Below are positions 48,392-57,945 of a stretch of DNA of 64,000 nucleotides, piece by piece. Position 1 is the stretch's first letter. Every line of letters begins with the position of its first letter. This DNA comes from Psychrobacter sp. P2G3 (lineage in GTDB: Bacteria > Pseudomonadota > Gammaproteobacteria > Pseudomonadales > Moraxellaceae), in contig NZ_CP012529.1 in the NCBI RefSeq assembly GCF_001593285.1, forward strand, positions 1,984,001-2,048,000. The letters are read 5' to 3'. The notes under the pieces are model-generated. The model made no database searches. It was not told where the DNA came from and saw only the letters and a list, made by a program, of their open reading frames with translations. The translations under genes were made by a program, and so were the position numbers.

Positions 48392-48423
48392 AAAAAAGAC
48401 CTTTATCATAAAGGTCTTTTTTT
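48392..48423 (+). terminator. Terminator of the L,D-transpeptidase gene
   Basis: Arms 48393-48404 and 48410-48421 (core AAAAGACCTTT) pair around a 5-base loop, followed by T. It may also serve the small convergent gene at 48479. Confidence 0.85.
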
Positions 48424-48478
48424 ATTGGTTTAAATAGCGATTGATGTACGCAATAACTATTTATACTTTATACCCTTC

Positions 48479-48691
48479 TTATGCTTTATATCCTTCCTCA
48501 TCACCAGTAATACTGCCAATTTTTTTAGTGAAAAACAATCCAACTGGTACTGAGATTAGGATGCCGATCACTACAGCAATTTGTATATGGGGAATTTCAT
48601 TAAATCCCGACACTAATGCTGCGACCATGAGTACGCCGATTACAACCGTTGCTGTCATTGAGTAAATCATAGAAAATAATGTCCAATTCAT
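48479..48691 (-). CDS. Small membrane protein (70 residues)
   Basis: Two transmembrane helices (about 8-30 and 37-56), then a charged tail with KKIGSITGDEEG. The start MNWTLFSMIYSM resembles a family of two-helix proteins common in proteobacteria, sometimes wrongly called CTP synthetase. ATTAGGAT precedes the ATG. A plus-strand open frame over the same bases is its shadow. Function unknown. Confidence 0.72.
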   Translation of the reverse strand: MNWTLFSMIYSMTATVVIGVLMVAALVSGFNEIPHIQIAVVIGILISVPVGLFFTKKIGSITGDEEGYKA

Positions 48692-49083
48692 ATCCTAATC
48701 CTCATAGTTTGTGTGGGTATAATACCTTTATACGCTAAATCCACAATAATAGTAAGCTTTTCCTTTGGACTCATAGTCCATAGACATCAGCTGACTTAAG
48801 CTTAAAACCATGTTAATATTAGGGAGTTATCTATCGACTTATAAAACTTAATACAGTTCTTATTAAACGCTCCTTACCTACTCGATCCCAGTGTTTGTTA
48901 TTGCTCATTTTCTTTTCACCTCTACATCTAACCTGCAATTTCTATGGTTACGGTTGATCATAAATCCAGTCAAATTATATTTCTCATAATGATGTTATTT
49001 GCTTATAAAAAATTTATACGTTTCTTATGTTTTATCATTACAATAGGAACTCTTTTTTCTTTGACTTATAAAGCCATATTGTT
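48692..49083. other. Intergenic region before the DUF389 gene
   Basis: 392 AT-rich bases between divergent genes; no gene, repeat or clear promoter found. Confidence 0.45.
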
Positions 49084-50703
49084 ATGACCTCACCTGCCAA
49101 TGATTCCTCTCCTTCTTTGCCTCCCGAAAAAGACTTGTCCGACTTTGAAAAAGAAGCTAAAGCTGCTGCGCAAAAACAGCAGGATACATTGAACGATGAC
49201 GTTGATCATTCAGATGAACATGACCTAGATGATGCACATAAAGCAGAAGAAGGTGCGCAGCACCCTGAACCTAAAATAACTATGACCTCGCCAAGTCCAG
49301 ATGTGGTCATTGCAACTGTAGAAAATTCCATACCTGAATCGGCGGAAGCGGAAGCTAGCGACAGTAAGTCTTATGAAAATTACAACAGTGATAATATAGA
49401 AGACAACCAGCACACCATTGATGAATCAAACAATAATTCTCAAGCGCAAACACTTTCTACAACCCCAGTAGACTCAAATGATGACTCATCCAAACCTGCA
49501 TCAGAGCCAGTGCTGAATAATATTGATAACGATGTTGACTCGGACGAAGAAGATCAGACTGAATCGGAAGACGAGCCAACAGATGAAGACGAAGTTCATG
49601 AGGTCAAAAAAGAAAAAGAAGCCAAGCTTGAGTCTTACAAGCAGTTTATAGCGGAACAATTTAGCAATCAAAAAGTAGATTATCCAAAAGTACGGCTCAC
49701 CATCGAAGCCAATGCGCTACCCAGCAAAATGTATTTTGTAATGAATACCCTCTCCGCTATCATTGCTAGTTATGGACTGATAACCAATTCAGCAGCAGTC
49801 GTTATTGGAGCGATGTTGGTCGCTATGATGCTGGGGCCTATTACCGGAGCTGCATTAGCGATTATTGACTATCGTATACCATTACTACGCAGGTCGCTGG
49901 TTACCGTTGCTGCTGGGGTATCTTTAGTCATATTGGTAGGTTTCATAGTCGGATATATACATCAAGGTCAACCGCTATCCTCTGAGATATTGTCGCGTAC
50001 GCAGCCTACTTCAATGGACTTAATGATTGCGCTAGCTGGCGGTACCGCTGGTGCTTATGCAATGGTTTCACCGCACCTGTCCGTAGCGGTGGTTGGCGTT
50101 GCTGTTGCAACCGCGTTAGTGCCGCCACTTGCTGCAAGTGGCATCTTATTTGCCAATGGTGAGATGACATTAGGTCTCGGTGCCGCTTTACTTGCTTTGA
50201 CCAACATTATTGCCATTCAATTTACCAATGCGATGGTACTTTGGTTTTTAGGCTTTCGCCGTTTAGTCGCTGATGACTATAAATCAAGCACTTACCTAAC
50301 TTTCTTTCGCCGTAATGCCGTTGCGTTAGTATTATTGGTCGGGTTAGGTGTTTATTTGACGATTAACTTAAACATCAGTGCCAAACAACAAACTTTTGAA
50401 AACAACGTAAAGGGCGCTATTAATACCTATTTTATGGATAAAGGTAACGTACTGACCAATACCCAATTCGAAAAAGTTGGTGGCTATCAGACTGTTCGTG
50501 CCGTTATTCGTGGTGAAAAAAGCCCAACCTCATATGATGTGCAGAAGATTGAAACGGTTATCACCCAAGATATGGCGGATAATTTTCCTGATTATCTACC
50601 CATTAAGCTACAACTTCGTTATCTCCCTGTACAAGTGATTGAATCCGACCCTTTGATTCAAAATCAGCTTGATCAGACTGATGCAGCAATTTTAACGAAT
50701 TAG
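49084..50703 (+). CDS. DUF389 membrane protein with long acidic N-terminus
   Basis: 539 residues. The first about 185 are very acidic and of low complexity (for example DEEDQTESEDEPTDEDE). Then comes a DUF389 domain with five to six transmembrane segments: LSAIIASYGLITNSAAVVIG, MLGPITGAALAI, and VATALVPPLAASGI are family hallmarks. The C-terminal 120 residues are soluble. Role unknown; a transport function has been suggested for the family. No partner gene is close. The normal family is much shorter at the N-terminus. Confidence 0.88.
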   Translation: MTSPANDSSPSLPPEKDLSDFEKEAKAAAQKQQDTLNDDVDHSDEHDLDDAHKAEEGAQHPEPKITMTSPSPDVVIATVENSIPESAEAEASDSKSYENYNSDNIEDNQHTIDESNNNSQAQTLSTTPVDSNDDSSKPASEPVLNNIDNDVDSDEEDQTESEDEPTDEDEVHEVKKEKEAKLESYKQFIAEQFSNQKVDYPKVRLTIEANALPSKMYFVMNTLSAIIASYGLITNSAAVVIGAMLVAMMLGPITGAALAIIDYRIPLLRRSLVTVAAGVSLVILVGFIVGYIHQGQPLSSEILSRTQPTSMDLMIALAGGTAGAYAMVSPHLSVAVVGVAVATALVPPLAASGILFANGEMTLGLGAALLALTNIIAIQFTNAMVLWFLGFRRLVADDYKSSTYLTFFRRNAVALVLLVGLGVYLTINLNISAKQQTFENNVKGAINTYFMDKGNVLTNTQFEKVGGYQTVRAVIRGEKSPTSYDVQKIETVITQDMADNFPDYLPIKLQLRYLPVQVIESDPLIQNQLDQTDAAILTN

Positions 50704-50883
50704 TATTAGGGCTAAACCTTCCAATACTTATAAGGGCAACATACAGGTGTGACCGTCGTTTACCAAGAGCCTACTTGTGAATCTTCAACACACCTCAGGC
50801 GTTTGTGCTAAAATCGCTTGCAAAATTATTTCCTTTATTTTGTCCTTTTTTACTTTATCTCTATTCGTCAGTAAGGAGCCGCT

Positions 50884-53556
50884 GTGAGCCAACCATTTCG
50901 CTCAGCCGATATTCGTCAAGCTTTTATAGATTTTTTTATAAGCAAGCAGCATACCGCTGTACCTTCATCGAGCCTTATTCCGCATAATGATCCGACATTG
51001 TTATTTACCAATGCGGGCATGAACCAGTTTAAAGAGACGTTTTTGGGCATGGAACCACGTGACTATACACGCGCGGTAACTTCACAAAAGTGTGTACGTG
51101 CAGGCGGTAAGCATAACGATTTGGATAACGTCGGCTACACCGCGCGCCATCATACATTTTTTGAGATGCTGGGCAATTTCTCCTTTGGTGACTATTTTAA
51201 ACAAGCAGGTATCGCTTATATCTGGGAGTTTTTGACATCTGATGAATGGTTGGCTATCGATAAAGATCGCCTATATGTGACCATTTACGAAACTGATGAC
51301 GAAGCCTTTAACATCTGGAATAAAGACATTGGCATCCCTGCCGAGCGTATCATTCGCATTGGTGATAATAAAGGCGCACCTTACGCGTCCGATAACTTTT
51401 GGACGATGGGTGATACTGGCCCTTGTGGCCCTTGTACCGAAGTCTTTTATGACCATGGTGCGGATATTGAAGGCGGTTTGCCTGGCACTCCTGAAGAAGA
51501 TGGCGACCGCTATATCGAGATTTGGAACTGCGTGTTTATGCAGTTTAATCGCCAAAAAGATGGCACTATGCTGCCACTGCCTGCACCTAGTGTCGATACT
51601 GGCATGGGGCTTGAGCGCATTAGCGCCATCATGCAAGGCGTCCACGGTAACTATGAGATTGATTTATTCGTTCATTTGATGGATGCCGCTGCTGAGATTT
51701 TAGATATCGAAAATGAGCAGCAGTCGTCACTTAAAGTCATCGCGGATCATATCCGTGCGGTCGCATTTTTAATTACTGACGGTGTTATGCCAAGTAATGA
51801 AGGGCGCGGCTATGTGCTACGCCGTGTCATTCGCCGAGCCGTGCGCCATGGTAATAAGCTTGGCGCCGATAGCGATTTCTTCTATAAGATGGTCGCGCCA
51901 CTCGTAGCTGAAATGGGCACTGCTTATCCTGAGCTAAAAGATAAGCAAAGCGTTATTGAAAACGCGATTCAAAAAGAAGAAGCGCAGTTTGCCAAGACAC
52001 TGGCACAAGGTTTACGTTTACTTGCCAGCGAGCTTGAGAACCTGAAGGACGGCGACATCCTCTCTGGTGAGGCCGCATTTAAGCTCTATGATACTTATGG
52101 CTTCCCACTAGACTTGACCGCTGACATCACTCGAGAACGCGGCATTGCTATTGATGAAGCTGAGTTCGATGAGCATATGCAAGCACAGCGTGAACGCGCA
52201 CGTGATGCTGGTAAATTCGACGTTGATTATAGTAGTGTCATCCAAGTAGAGAGCCCTACTGAATTTATTGGTTATGAGCAACTACAAGAAGATGACGTCA
52301 ATGTTATTGCCTTATATCAAGACGGCCAATCTACTGACAACTTAGATGAAGGTATGGAAGGCGTTGTTGTGCTTGACCGCACACCGTTTTATGCTGAAGG
52401 TGGTGGTCAGGTTGGTGAGCTGGGCGAAATTCGTACCGCGTCTGGTGTCTTTGAAGTACAAGATACCAAAAAGTCTGGGCAAGCCATCATTCATTATGGT
52501 GTCGTGAGCATGGGTACCATTAGTGCGCAGCAAACAGCGGACGCGCAGGTGCTTTCTAGCATTCGTGCAGCTAGTGCTAAAAACCATTCTGCTACCCATT
52601 TGCTCCATGCAGCATTGCGCCAAGTGTTGGGAAACGATGTCACGCAAAAAGGCTCATTGGTATCAAGCGAAGTATTACGTTTCGACTTCTCTTATGACAA
52701 GCCAGTTAGCAGCGCTGAGATTACGCGCGTAGAACGCTTAGTCAATGAGCAAATACAAGCTAATGCGCCTGCCTGTATCGAAAACATGCCTATTGATGAA
52801 GCTATGAATAAAGGTGCAGTAGCGCTATTCGGTGAGAAATACGGCAGTGACGTTCGTGTTCTAACGATGGGCACGGATAGTATCGTTGAAGGTCAGCGTC
52901 AGCCCTTCTCTATCGAGCTATGCGGTGGTCTTCATGTGCAGCGTACCGGCGATATTGGCGTGTTTAAAATTACCAGTGAGTCTGGCATTGCCGCAGGTAT
53001 TCGCCGTATTGAAGCAGTCACAGGTATGGGGGCGATTAAATATATCCAGCAAAGCGATCAGCAGCTGAGCACCTTAGCTACTAAGCTCAAAGTCAAACGT
53101 CCTGAAGTAGCACAGCGCGTGCAAACCATGGCAGACAAACAGCGTGATTTAGAAAAACAACTTGAGCGTCTACAACAAAAGATGGCTAGCGCCCAAGCAG
53201 CAAGTTTACTCGATGACGTGCAGACTATTGCAGGTACACCAGTACTGATTAGCATGTTAGCGGGTATTGATGGTAAGTCAATTCGTCCTTTAATGGATGA
53301 TATTAAGTCCAAGCTACCAGATAGCGTTATCGTGTTGATTGGCGATAAAGATGGGCAATTGGCGTTATCAGCAAGTGTCGCTAAGTCTGTCACTGCTCGC
53401 ATCAAAGCAGGTGATATCATTCGTCATCTCGCTGGTGAATTGGGTGGTAAAGGTGGCGGTAAGCCTGACTACGCGCAAGGTGGTGCACCTAAGGCTGATA
53501 ATACTGCATCGGTAATTGACGATCTACCAGCTTGGGTTGAGACTCAACTTAGCTAA
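50884..53556 (+). CDS. alaS: Alanyl-tRNA synthetase
   Basis: 890 residues, starting at GTG 50884 after AAGGAG (50873-50878). It attaches alanine to tRNA-Ala. Order: the class II core (NDPTLLFTNAGMNQFK, RHHTFFEMLGNFSFGDYF), the tRNA recognition region, the editing domain (NHSATHLLHAALR, then CGGLHVQRTGDIG with the zinc-binding residues), and the C-terminal oligomerisation domain with GGKGGGKPDYAQGG. It is followed by lysC and csrA, an order also seen in Pseudomonas. Confidence 0.98.
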   Translation: MSQPFRSADIRQAFIDFFISKQHTAVPSSSLIPHNDPTLLFTNAGMNQFKETFLGMEPRDYTRAVTSQKCVRAGGKHNDLDNVGYTARHHTFFEMLGNFSFGDYFKQAGIAYIWEFLTSDEWLAIDKDRLYVTIYETDDEAFNIWNKDIGIPAERIIRIGDNKGAPYASDNFWTMGDTGPCGPCTEVFYDHGADIEGGLPGTPEEDGDRYIEIWNCVFMQFNRQKDGTMLPLPAPSVDTGMGLERISAIMQGVHGNYEIDLFVHLMDAAAEILDIENEQQSSLKVIADHIRAVAFLITDGVMPSNEGRGYVLRRVIRRAVRHGNKLGADSDFFYKMVAPLVAEMGTAYPELKDKQSVIENAIQKEEAQFAKTLAQGLRLLASELENLKDGDILSGEAAFKLYDTYGFPLDLTADITRERGIAIDEAEFDEHMQAQRERARDAGKFDVDYSSVIQVESPTEFIGYEQLQEDDVNVIALYQDGQSTDNLDEGMEGVVVLDRTPFYAEGGGQVGELGEIRTASGVFEVQDTKKSGQAIIHYGVVSMGTISAQQTADAQVLSSIRAASAKNHSATHLLHAALRQVLGNDVTQKGSLVSSEVLRFDFSYDKPVSSAEITRVERLVNEQIQANAPACIENMPIDEAMNKGAVALFGEKYGSDVRVLTMGTDSIVEGQRQPFSIELCGGLHVQRTGDIGVFKITSESGIAAGIRRIEAVTGMGAIKYIQQSDQQLSTLATKLKVKRPEVAQRVQTMADKQRDLEKQLERLQQKMASAQAASLLDDVQTIAGTPVLISMLAGIDGKSIRPLMDDIKSKLPDSVIVLIGDKDGQLALSASVAKSVTARIKAGDIIRHLAGELGGKGGGKPDYAQGGAPKADNTASVIDDLPAWVETQLS

Positions 53557-53580
53557 TCCAGTCAGAACTGGGCAATTTAT

Positions 53581-53611
53581 GCGATTGGTTATAACCGTTA
53601 TAACCAATCGC
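53581..53611. repeat. 31-base palindrome after alaS
   Basis: The 15 bases at 53581-53595 (GCGATTGGTTATAAC) are the exact inverse complement of 53597-53611, around a single central C. It lies 24 bases after the alaS stop. There is no T-run, so it is not a standard terminator; it may be a protein-binding site or 3' RNA hairpin. Confidence 0.75.
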
Positions 53612-53841
53612 CATATATCTAATAGCTGCTGTGACTTAATTTTAGCGCGCTAATATGGTATAAAGTATGGCGGTTAACCAACAAGTCAGTCTGCCATTAA
53701 AAATAATAGACAGCGGCGCAGTTTTTATAATCCGGCCTAATCATTATTGGCACTAGTCTAGAGCAATATGGATAAATAGACTCAGAACAGATTAATGCTA
53801 ATAATTCACAGACAGTCATTGACGAATAATAGGTAAATTTT

Positions 53842-55128
53842 ATGGCGTTAATAGTACAGAAATACGGCGGTACGTCGATGGGCAGTATCGACCGTATCAA
53901 AAACGTCGCCAAACGTGTCAAACGCTGGCACGATAATGGTCATCAAGTGGTCGTTGTGGTATCTGCCATGAGCGGTGAAACCAACCGTCTTATCGACTTA
54001 GCGCGTCAAATCAGTAACCAGCCTGATCCACGTGAATACGACCAAATGGTCTCTACTGGTGAGCAAGTGTCAATCTCACTACTAGCGATGGCCATTAAAG
54101 AGCTTGGCGTTGGTGCCCGCTCATTTACTGGCCGCCAAGTAGCGATTAAGACTGATGGCGCGCACAATAAAGCCCGTATCGAAAGCATCGATGATGAAAA
54201 TATTCGCGAACAGCTAGATGCTGGTAACGTTGTTATCGTTGCAGGCTTTCAAGGTATAGACGAGCATGGCAACGCTACGACCTTAGGGCGTGGCGGCTCT
54301 GATACTACGGGCGTCGCCATTGCAGCTGCCTTGGGCGCTGATGAGTGTCAAATCTATACTGATGTCGACGGTGTTTATACCACTGACCCTCGCGTCACCT
54401 CAAAAGCCAAAAAGCTTGAAAAAATAACCTTTGAAGAAATGCTTGAGATGGCAAGTCTTGGCTCCAAAATCTTACAGATTCGTTCAGTAGAGTTCGCTGG
54501 TAAGTATGGTGTGCCCTTGCGTGTACTATCTAGCTTTGATGAAAATAACGACGGTAGTTTTGACCAAGATTTTCAAGACAATGTCGGCACCCTAATTACG
54601 ATAGACGAAGGAGATAATATGGAACAGGCAGTTATTTCAGGTATCGCGTTCAACCGAGACGAAGCAAAAATTGTAGTACGCGGTGTACCTGATCATCCTG
54701 GTATCGCTTCTGCTATTCTAAGCCCGATTGGTCGCGCTAATATTGAAATCGATATGATTGTACAAAATCTTTCGGATCAAGGCACGACAGATTTCACCTT
54801 TACCGTCAATCGCGCTGACTTAGACAAAACTATGAAAGTGCTCAATGATGAGGTTAAAAACGAAATTGGTGCAAAAGAGATATTGGGCAATAGCGAAGTC
54901 GTCAAAGTCTCATTAGTTGGTGTTGGCATGCGTTCACACGCAGGTGTTGCTAGCCTCATGTTTCAGACTTTAGCTGAAAACAATATCAACATTCAAATGA
55001 TATCGACCAGCGAAATCAAAGTGTCGGTTCTGATTCAAGATCAGCATTTAGAAAAAGCCGTTAAGTCATTACATACTGCATTTGGTCTTGACCGTGAAGA
55101 TGGTGAAAGCAAAGTCGCTGGGCTGTAA
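53842..55128 (+). CDS. lysC: Aspartate kinase
   Basis: 428 residues. It phosphorylates aspartate, the first step to lysine, threonine and methionine. The kinase domain starts with VQKYGGTSMGSIDRI and has VVVSAMSGETNRLI, TLGRGGSDTTGVAIAAAL and TDVDGVYTTDPR. Two ACT regulatory domains follow (about 275-428), with the second showing VGVGMRSHAGVAS. An internal start for a shorter beta subunit is possible near the ATG at 54619 (MEQAVISGIA), as known for other lysC genes. It lies between alaS and csrA. Confidence 0.97.
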   Translation: MALIVQKYGGTSMGSIDRIKNVAKRVKRWHDNGHQVVVVVSAMSGETNRLIDLARQISNQPDPREYDQMVSTGEQVSISLLAMAIKELGVGARSFTGRQVAIKTDGAHNKARIESIDDENIREQLDAGNVVIVAGFQGIDEHGNATTLGRGGSDTTGVAIAAALGADECQIYTDVDGVYTTDPRVTSKAKKLEKITFEEMLEMASLGSKILQIRSVEFAGKYGVPLRVLSSFDENNDGSFDQDFQDNVGTLITIDEGDNMEQAVISGIAFNRDEAKIVVRGVPDHPGIASAILSPIGRANIEIDMIVQNLSDQGTTDFTFTVNRADLDKTMKVLNDEVKNEIGAKEILGNSEVVKVSLVGVGMRSHAGVASLMFQTLAENNINIQMISTSEIKVSVLIQDQHLEKAVKSLHTAFGLDREDGESKVAGL

Positions 55129-55524
55129 TTGTTATTAAAGACTTTCAAAAGTATAAGTTTGGCTTTAATTATTATTAATTAAGTGGCTATTGATTACTTT
55201 CAATAATATTTGAATGAAGAAATAGGGTCTTTTTAGATCCTATTTTTATTTTTTATTATTGCTAGGGTTAGTATTTACCTAATAGTTTTGTGAAAACCCG
55301 TGACAGTATCTATTATGCCACCTATAATGGGGGCTCATTTGGGCTAAATGAACCTACCCATCATCATCGCTTGTCGTGTAACACTTTGCGTACAGCATGA
55401 GTCACATATATAACTTTACAATTATTGTGAATAAGATTTATGTGCGACGGCGTAGCGATGATCTGCAATTGAGATGTAATGTAATGAGAAATAATTTCTT
55501 AATGCGACATAAGGAGTGTGACGC
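55129..55524. other. Intergenic region lysC - csrA
   Basis: 396 bases. It holds the lysC terminator (55221-55253) and then the csrA control region, with AAGGAGTGTG as Shine-Dalgarno before the ATG at 55525. No gene seen. Confidence 0.55.
55221..55253 (+). terminator. Terminator of lysC
   Basis: Arms 55221-55230 (AATAGGGTCT) and 55235-55244 (AGATCCTATT) pair over 10 bp with one wobble and loop TTTT, followed by a T-rich stretch. Confidence 0.8.
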
Positions 55525-55770
55525 ATGCTAATTTTGACACGCCGCGTGGGCGAGACGTTAATGATCGGTGATGAGGTCAGTGTGACTGTCCTAGGTGTTA
55601 AAGGCAATCAGGTGCGTATAGGCGTTAATGCACCTAAAGATATTGCTGTACACCGTGAAGAGATTTATCAACGTATCCAGCAGGAGCGTACTGTACAGTC
55701 GCAAATGCAGCATCTTGAGCAAGGCAACTTTGCGCCTTCATTCGATGATGAAGACTACTTTAATCGTTAA
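55525..55770 (+). CDS. csrA: Carbon storage regulator CsrA
   Basis: 81 residues, somewhat longer than the usual about 62. It is a small dimeric RNA-binding protein that controls translation by binding GGA motifs. The conserved part is complete: [42 protein letters not shown]. The extra 20 residues ([15 protein letters not shown]) form an acidic tail. AAGGAGTG stands before the start and itself contains a GGA, so autoregulation is possible. Followed 27 bases later by the HopJ-like gene. Confidence 0.98.
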   Translation: MLILTRRVGETLMIGDEVSVTVLGVKGNQVRIGVNAPKDIAVHREEIYQRIQQERTVQSQMQHLEQGNFAPSFDDEDYFNR

Positions 55771-55797
55771 TTTAACCTGCTTTGAGGTCATTTACTT

Positions 55798-56172
55798 ATG
55801 AGTATCCGCCAATCAGACGTATCGGCTTTGCTTAATGGTTTGAACAAAAAAGCCATTGGATTTAATGATGTGATCAGTTTTATCGATGATTTTTATCGCT
55901 ACGCACCAGCGCCATTTGTGAATGGTATGGTGCATAATGAAGCTGGTGAAAACGAAGGTAGTGCTAAAGTTTTTGGCTTTGCTAAGCATCATGGCTTAGA
56001 CCAACTGGACACGCTAAAGCTGTTCGGCGAGCATTATGAAAAGGTTAAAGCAACGCCAAATGGTACTGATCATGCCAACATACGTAATTTTTTACATTGG
56101 GGCTGGCAAGGGTTTTTGATGCAAAAAAATCCGCTTACTTTACGTCCAAACGTAGATACTACTGCGTTATAA
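55798..56172 (+). CDS. HopJ type III effector-family protein
   Basis: 124 residues, no signal peptide. It matches the HopJ family with IDDFYRYAPAPFVNG, NEAGENEGSAKVFGFAKHHGL and FGEHYEKVKATPNGTDHANIRNF-type wording. The family is named after a Pseudomonas effector candidate but is widespread in bacteria without type III secretion, so a housekeeping role is more likely. It lies 27 bases after csrA and may share its mRNA. A strong terminator follows. Confidence 0.9.
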   Translation: MSIRQSDVSALLNGLNKKAIGFNDVISFIDDFYRYAPAPFVNGMVHNEAGENEGSAKVFGFAKHHGLDQLDTLKLFGEHYEKVKATPNGTDHANIRNFLHWGWQGFLMQKNPLTLRPNVDTTAL

Positions 56173-56230
56173 GCCATAGTAATTCGTCTGTCTCGTTCTA
56201 AATGTGACAACTCATTCCAGAACAGGACAG

Positions 56231-56280
56231 TCAACATAAAAAAGCCACGCTATCATCATAGCGTGGCTTTTTTATGTTGA
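56231..56280. terminator. Bidirectional terminator, HopJ-like / DUF1315 genes
   Basis: Arms 56231-56253 and 56258-56280 pair perfectly over 23 bp with loop CATC. Core AAAAAAGCCACGCTAT. It separates convergent genes and is the longest perfect stem found in the window. Confidence 0.95.
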
Positions 56281-56299
56281 CTAATTACAGTTATTCGTC

Positions 56300-56611
56300 T
56301 TATTTATTTCGAAATTTGACTGGCTGAATCGCACCTTTAGGGTTAGGCATATTCGGGTAATGATGTTCATGCTCCACATCACACTCAGCACCAACGATTG
56401 AACCATCGTCTTTTACTGGTTTGTGAATGAAGCCAGTACGCTCGGCAGGAGGTAGATGTTCATGCTCCCAAACCATCACTGCCTGCATGCAAGTAGCGCG
56501 TTGCTCAGCACTCAACTTAGCGCCATCAGGCCATTTTCCCAACTCAATAGCTACACGGAATTTATCAACCACTTCCGGTGTTAAACTTGCTAATATCGTT
56601 TCTTTATCCAT
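56300..56611 (-). CDS. DUF1315 (YeaC-like) protein
   Basis: 103 residues. The N-terminal part matches the YeaC/DUF1315 family: VDKFRVAIELGKWPDGAKLS and QRATCMQAVMVWEHEH. The second half has histidine-rich text (EHEHHYPNMPNP). It is probably a soluble protein of unknown role. It stands alone between the terminator at 56231 and nadK, both on the minus strand here; nadK ends upstream at 56647, and the 35-base gap suggests co-transcription. Confidence 0.88.
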   Translation of the reverse strand: MDKETILASLTPEVVDKFRVAIELGKWPDGAKLSAEQRATCMQAVMVWEHEHLPPAERTGFIHKPVKDDGSIVGAECDVEHEHHYPNMPNPKGAIQPVKFRNK

Positions 56612-56646
56612 GTTTCCTACTCTCCACTACTATTATTTAGATGCGC

Positions 56647-57666
56647 TTATTCATCGTCTATAATATCATCATCACTATCAAGACTGAATTCTTCGGCATG
56701 TACGTTCCAGTGCAACTTAGTACGGCAAGCTTCATAAAAGTCAAAACCTGGTGGATGCAGTAAAGTAAGCTTATCTGGATGTTTACGAATATATAGACGC
56801 TGCTCTTGCTCCAAGGGCACACTTGCCTTGCCATCAGCACTGACCATTGGCTGCGTACGATTGTCTTCATGAATACGAATACAAACTTCACTATTCCCAC
56901 TGACCACAATCGGTCTACTTGACAAGGTATGGGGATGCATAGGTACCAAACATATTGCATCCATACTGGGATGAATAATTGGGCCACCACCAGAAAGCGC
57001 ATAAGCTGTTGAACCTGTAGGCGTCGCAGCAATCAAACCATCGCTATGCTGGCGATAAACATCTTGACCATCAATTTTCATCTGAAAATCAATCATATGT
57101 ACCGATTTGCCCGCATGCAACACTATGTCGTTAAGCGCCATGTCTTCATGAATAATATTGCGCCCTTCTCTTATCTCCATGGTCAATAAGAATCTGTGAT
57201 CCAGCTGATAGTCGCCCATTAGCACTTGGCGCAATTTAAAAGCCGCTTCATTAGGCTTTACATCAGCCAAAAACCCAAGACGACCACGGTTAACACCTAA
57301 CACAGGTACGCGGTAACGTGCCAGCGCTTCAGCGGCATGTAAAATTGAGCCATCACCACCTACTACGATGACTAAGTCACAAATCTCGCCAATTAAACTA
57401 CGCTTGACGATTTTAACTTTTTCTATTTCAGATAAATCTAACGTAGGTAGGTTAGACGTTTGTATGTCCATAATTAACGTCAAACCCATCTCATTAATGG
57501 TTTGCGCAATTTGTACAAGGCTTTGGGTCACGCTACGTTTTCCAGCTCGACCCATCAGCCCAATACGCCGAAAGGCAGGATTTTTGATGGCGTGAAATAG
57601 CTCTGATTCGTGTAGATGCGGCAATCTTGCGGACTGCGCTGAGTTTTCCATAAAACGACTCGGCAT
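56647..57666 (-). CDS. nadK: NAD kinase
   Basis: 339 residues, about 40 more than E. coli. It makes NADP from NAD and ATP or polyphosphate. Signatures: VVGGDGSILHAAEALARY, GVNRGRLGFLAD, ATPTGSTAYALSGGGPI, and PMHPHTLSSRPIV. The start at 57666 (MPSRFMENS) is not strongly marked; a second ATG at 57651 is possible. The end has an acidic tail. The product is cytoplasmic. Together with sthA at 27626 it belongs to NADP(H) balance. Confidence 0.96.
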   Translation of the reverse strand: MPSRFMENSAQSARLPHLHESELFHAIKNPAFRRIGLMGRAGKRSVTQSLVQIAQTINEMGLTLIMDIQTSNLPTLDLSEIEKVKIVKRSLIGEICDLVIVVGGDGSILHAAEALARYRVPVLGVNRGRLGFLADVKPNEAAFKLRQVLMGDYQLDHRFLLTMEIREGRNIIHEDMALNDIVLHAGKSVHMIDFQMKIDGQDVYRQHSDGLIAATPTGSTAYALSGGGPIIHPSMDAICLVPMHPHTLSSRPIVVSGNSEVCIRIHEDNRTQPMVSADGKASVPLEQEQRLYIRKHPDKLTLLHPPGFDFYEACRTKLHWNVHAEEFSLDSDDDIIDDE

Positions 57667-57855
57667 AACTGTAAAGTACCAGGCAATGATAGCGATAAAT
57701 GAGCGCTTAAACTAGCATGTTTTATCAATTATCGTTGTTAACTGTCGTAATCGACCCCATATAATAACTATCGTACGCATTTTTTAGGCGTTTTCGTTTG
57801 GCTACTCAACAACACTGTATGTATTAACCGATAAGCAACTCAATAGTTGCATTAG

Positions 57856-57897
57856 ACCTTAGCAGTTGTCGTGCAAACCTTGGCAGTTATCGTGCGA
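57856..57897 (+). repeat. 21-base tandem repeat upstream of the Bax-inhibitor-like gene
   Basis: Units 57856-57876 and 57877-57897 agree at 18 of 21 bases (ACCTTAGCAGTTGTCGTGCAA type), and a partial third unit follows. It lies directly upstream of the -35 at 57918. Confidence 0.7.
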
Positions 57898-57917
57898 ACG
57901 TTGTCACGCAAACACAG

Positions 57918-57945
57918 TTGACAATAATAGCGGTTTTGCTAGAGT
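57918..57945 (+). promoter_or_regulatory. Promoter of the Bax-inhibitor-like gene
   Basis: TTGACA (57918-57923), 16 bases, then TAGAGT (57940-57945) with TGC before it as an extended -10. The ATG is at 57995. Confidence 0.55.

Noticed and set aside
48441..48665. Plus-strand open frame at 48441
   Set aside because: It is antisense to the small membrane protein at 48479-48691, which has a better start and clear membrane helices.
55798..56172. True type III effector
   Set aside because: No secretion apparatus or chaperone gene nearby; the family is common in bacteria without such systems.
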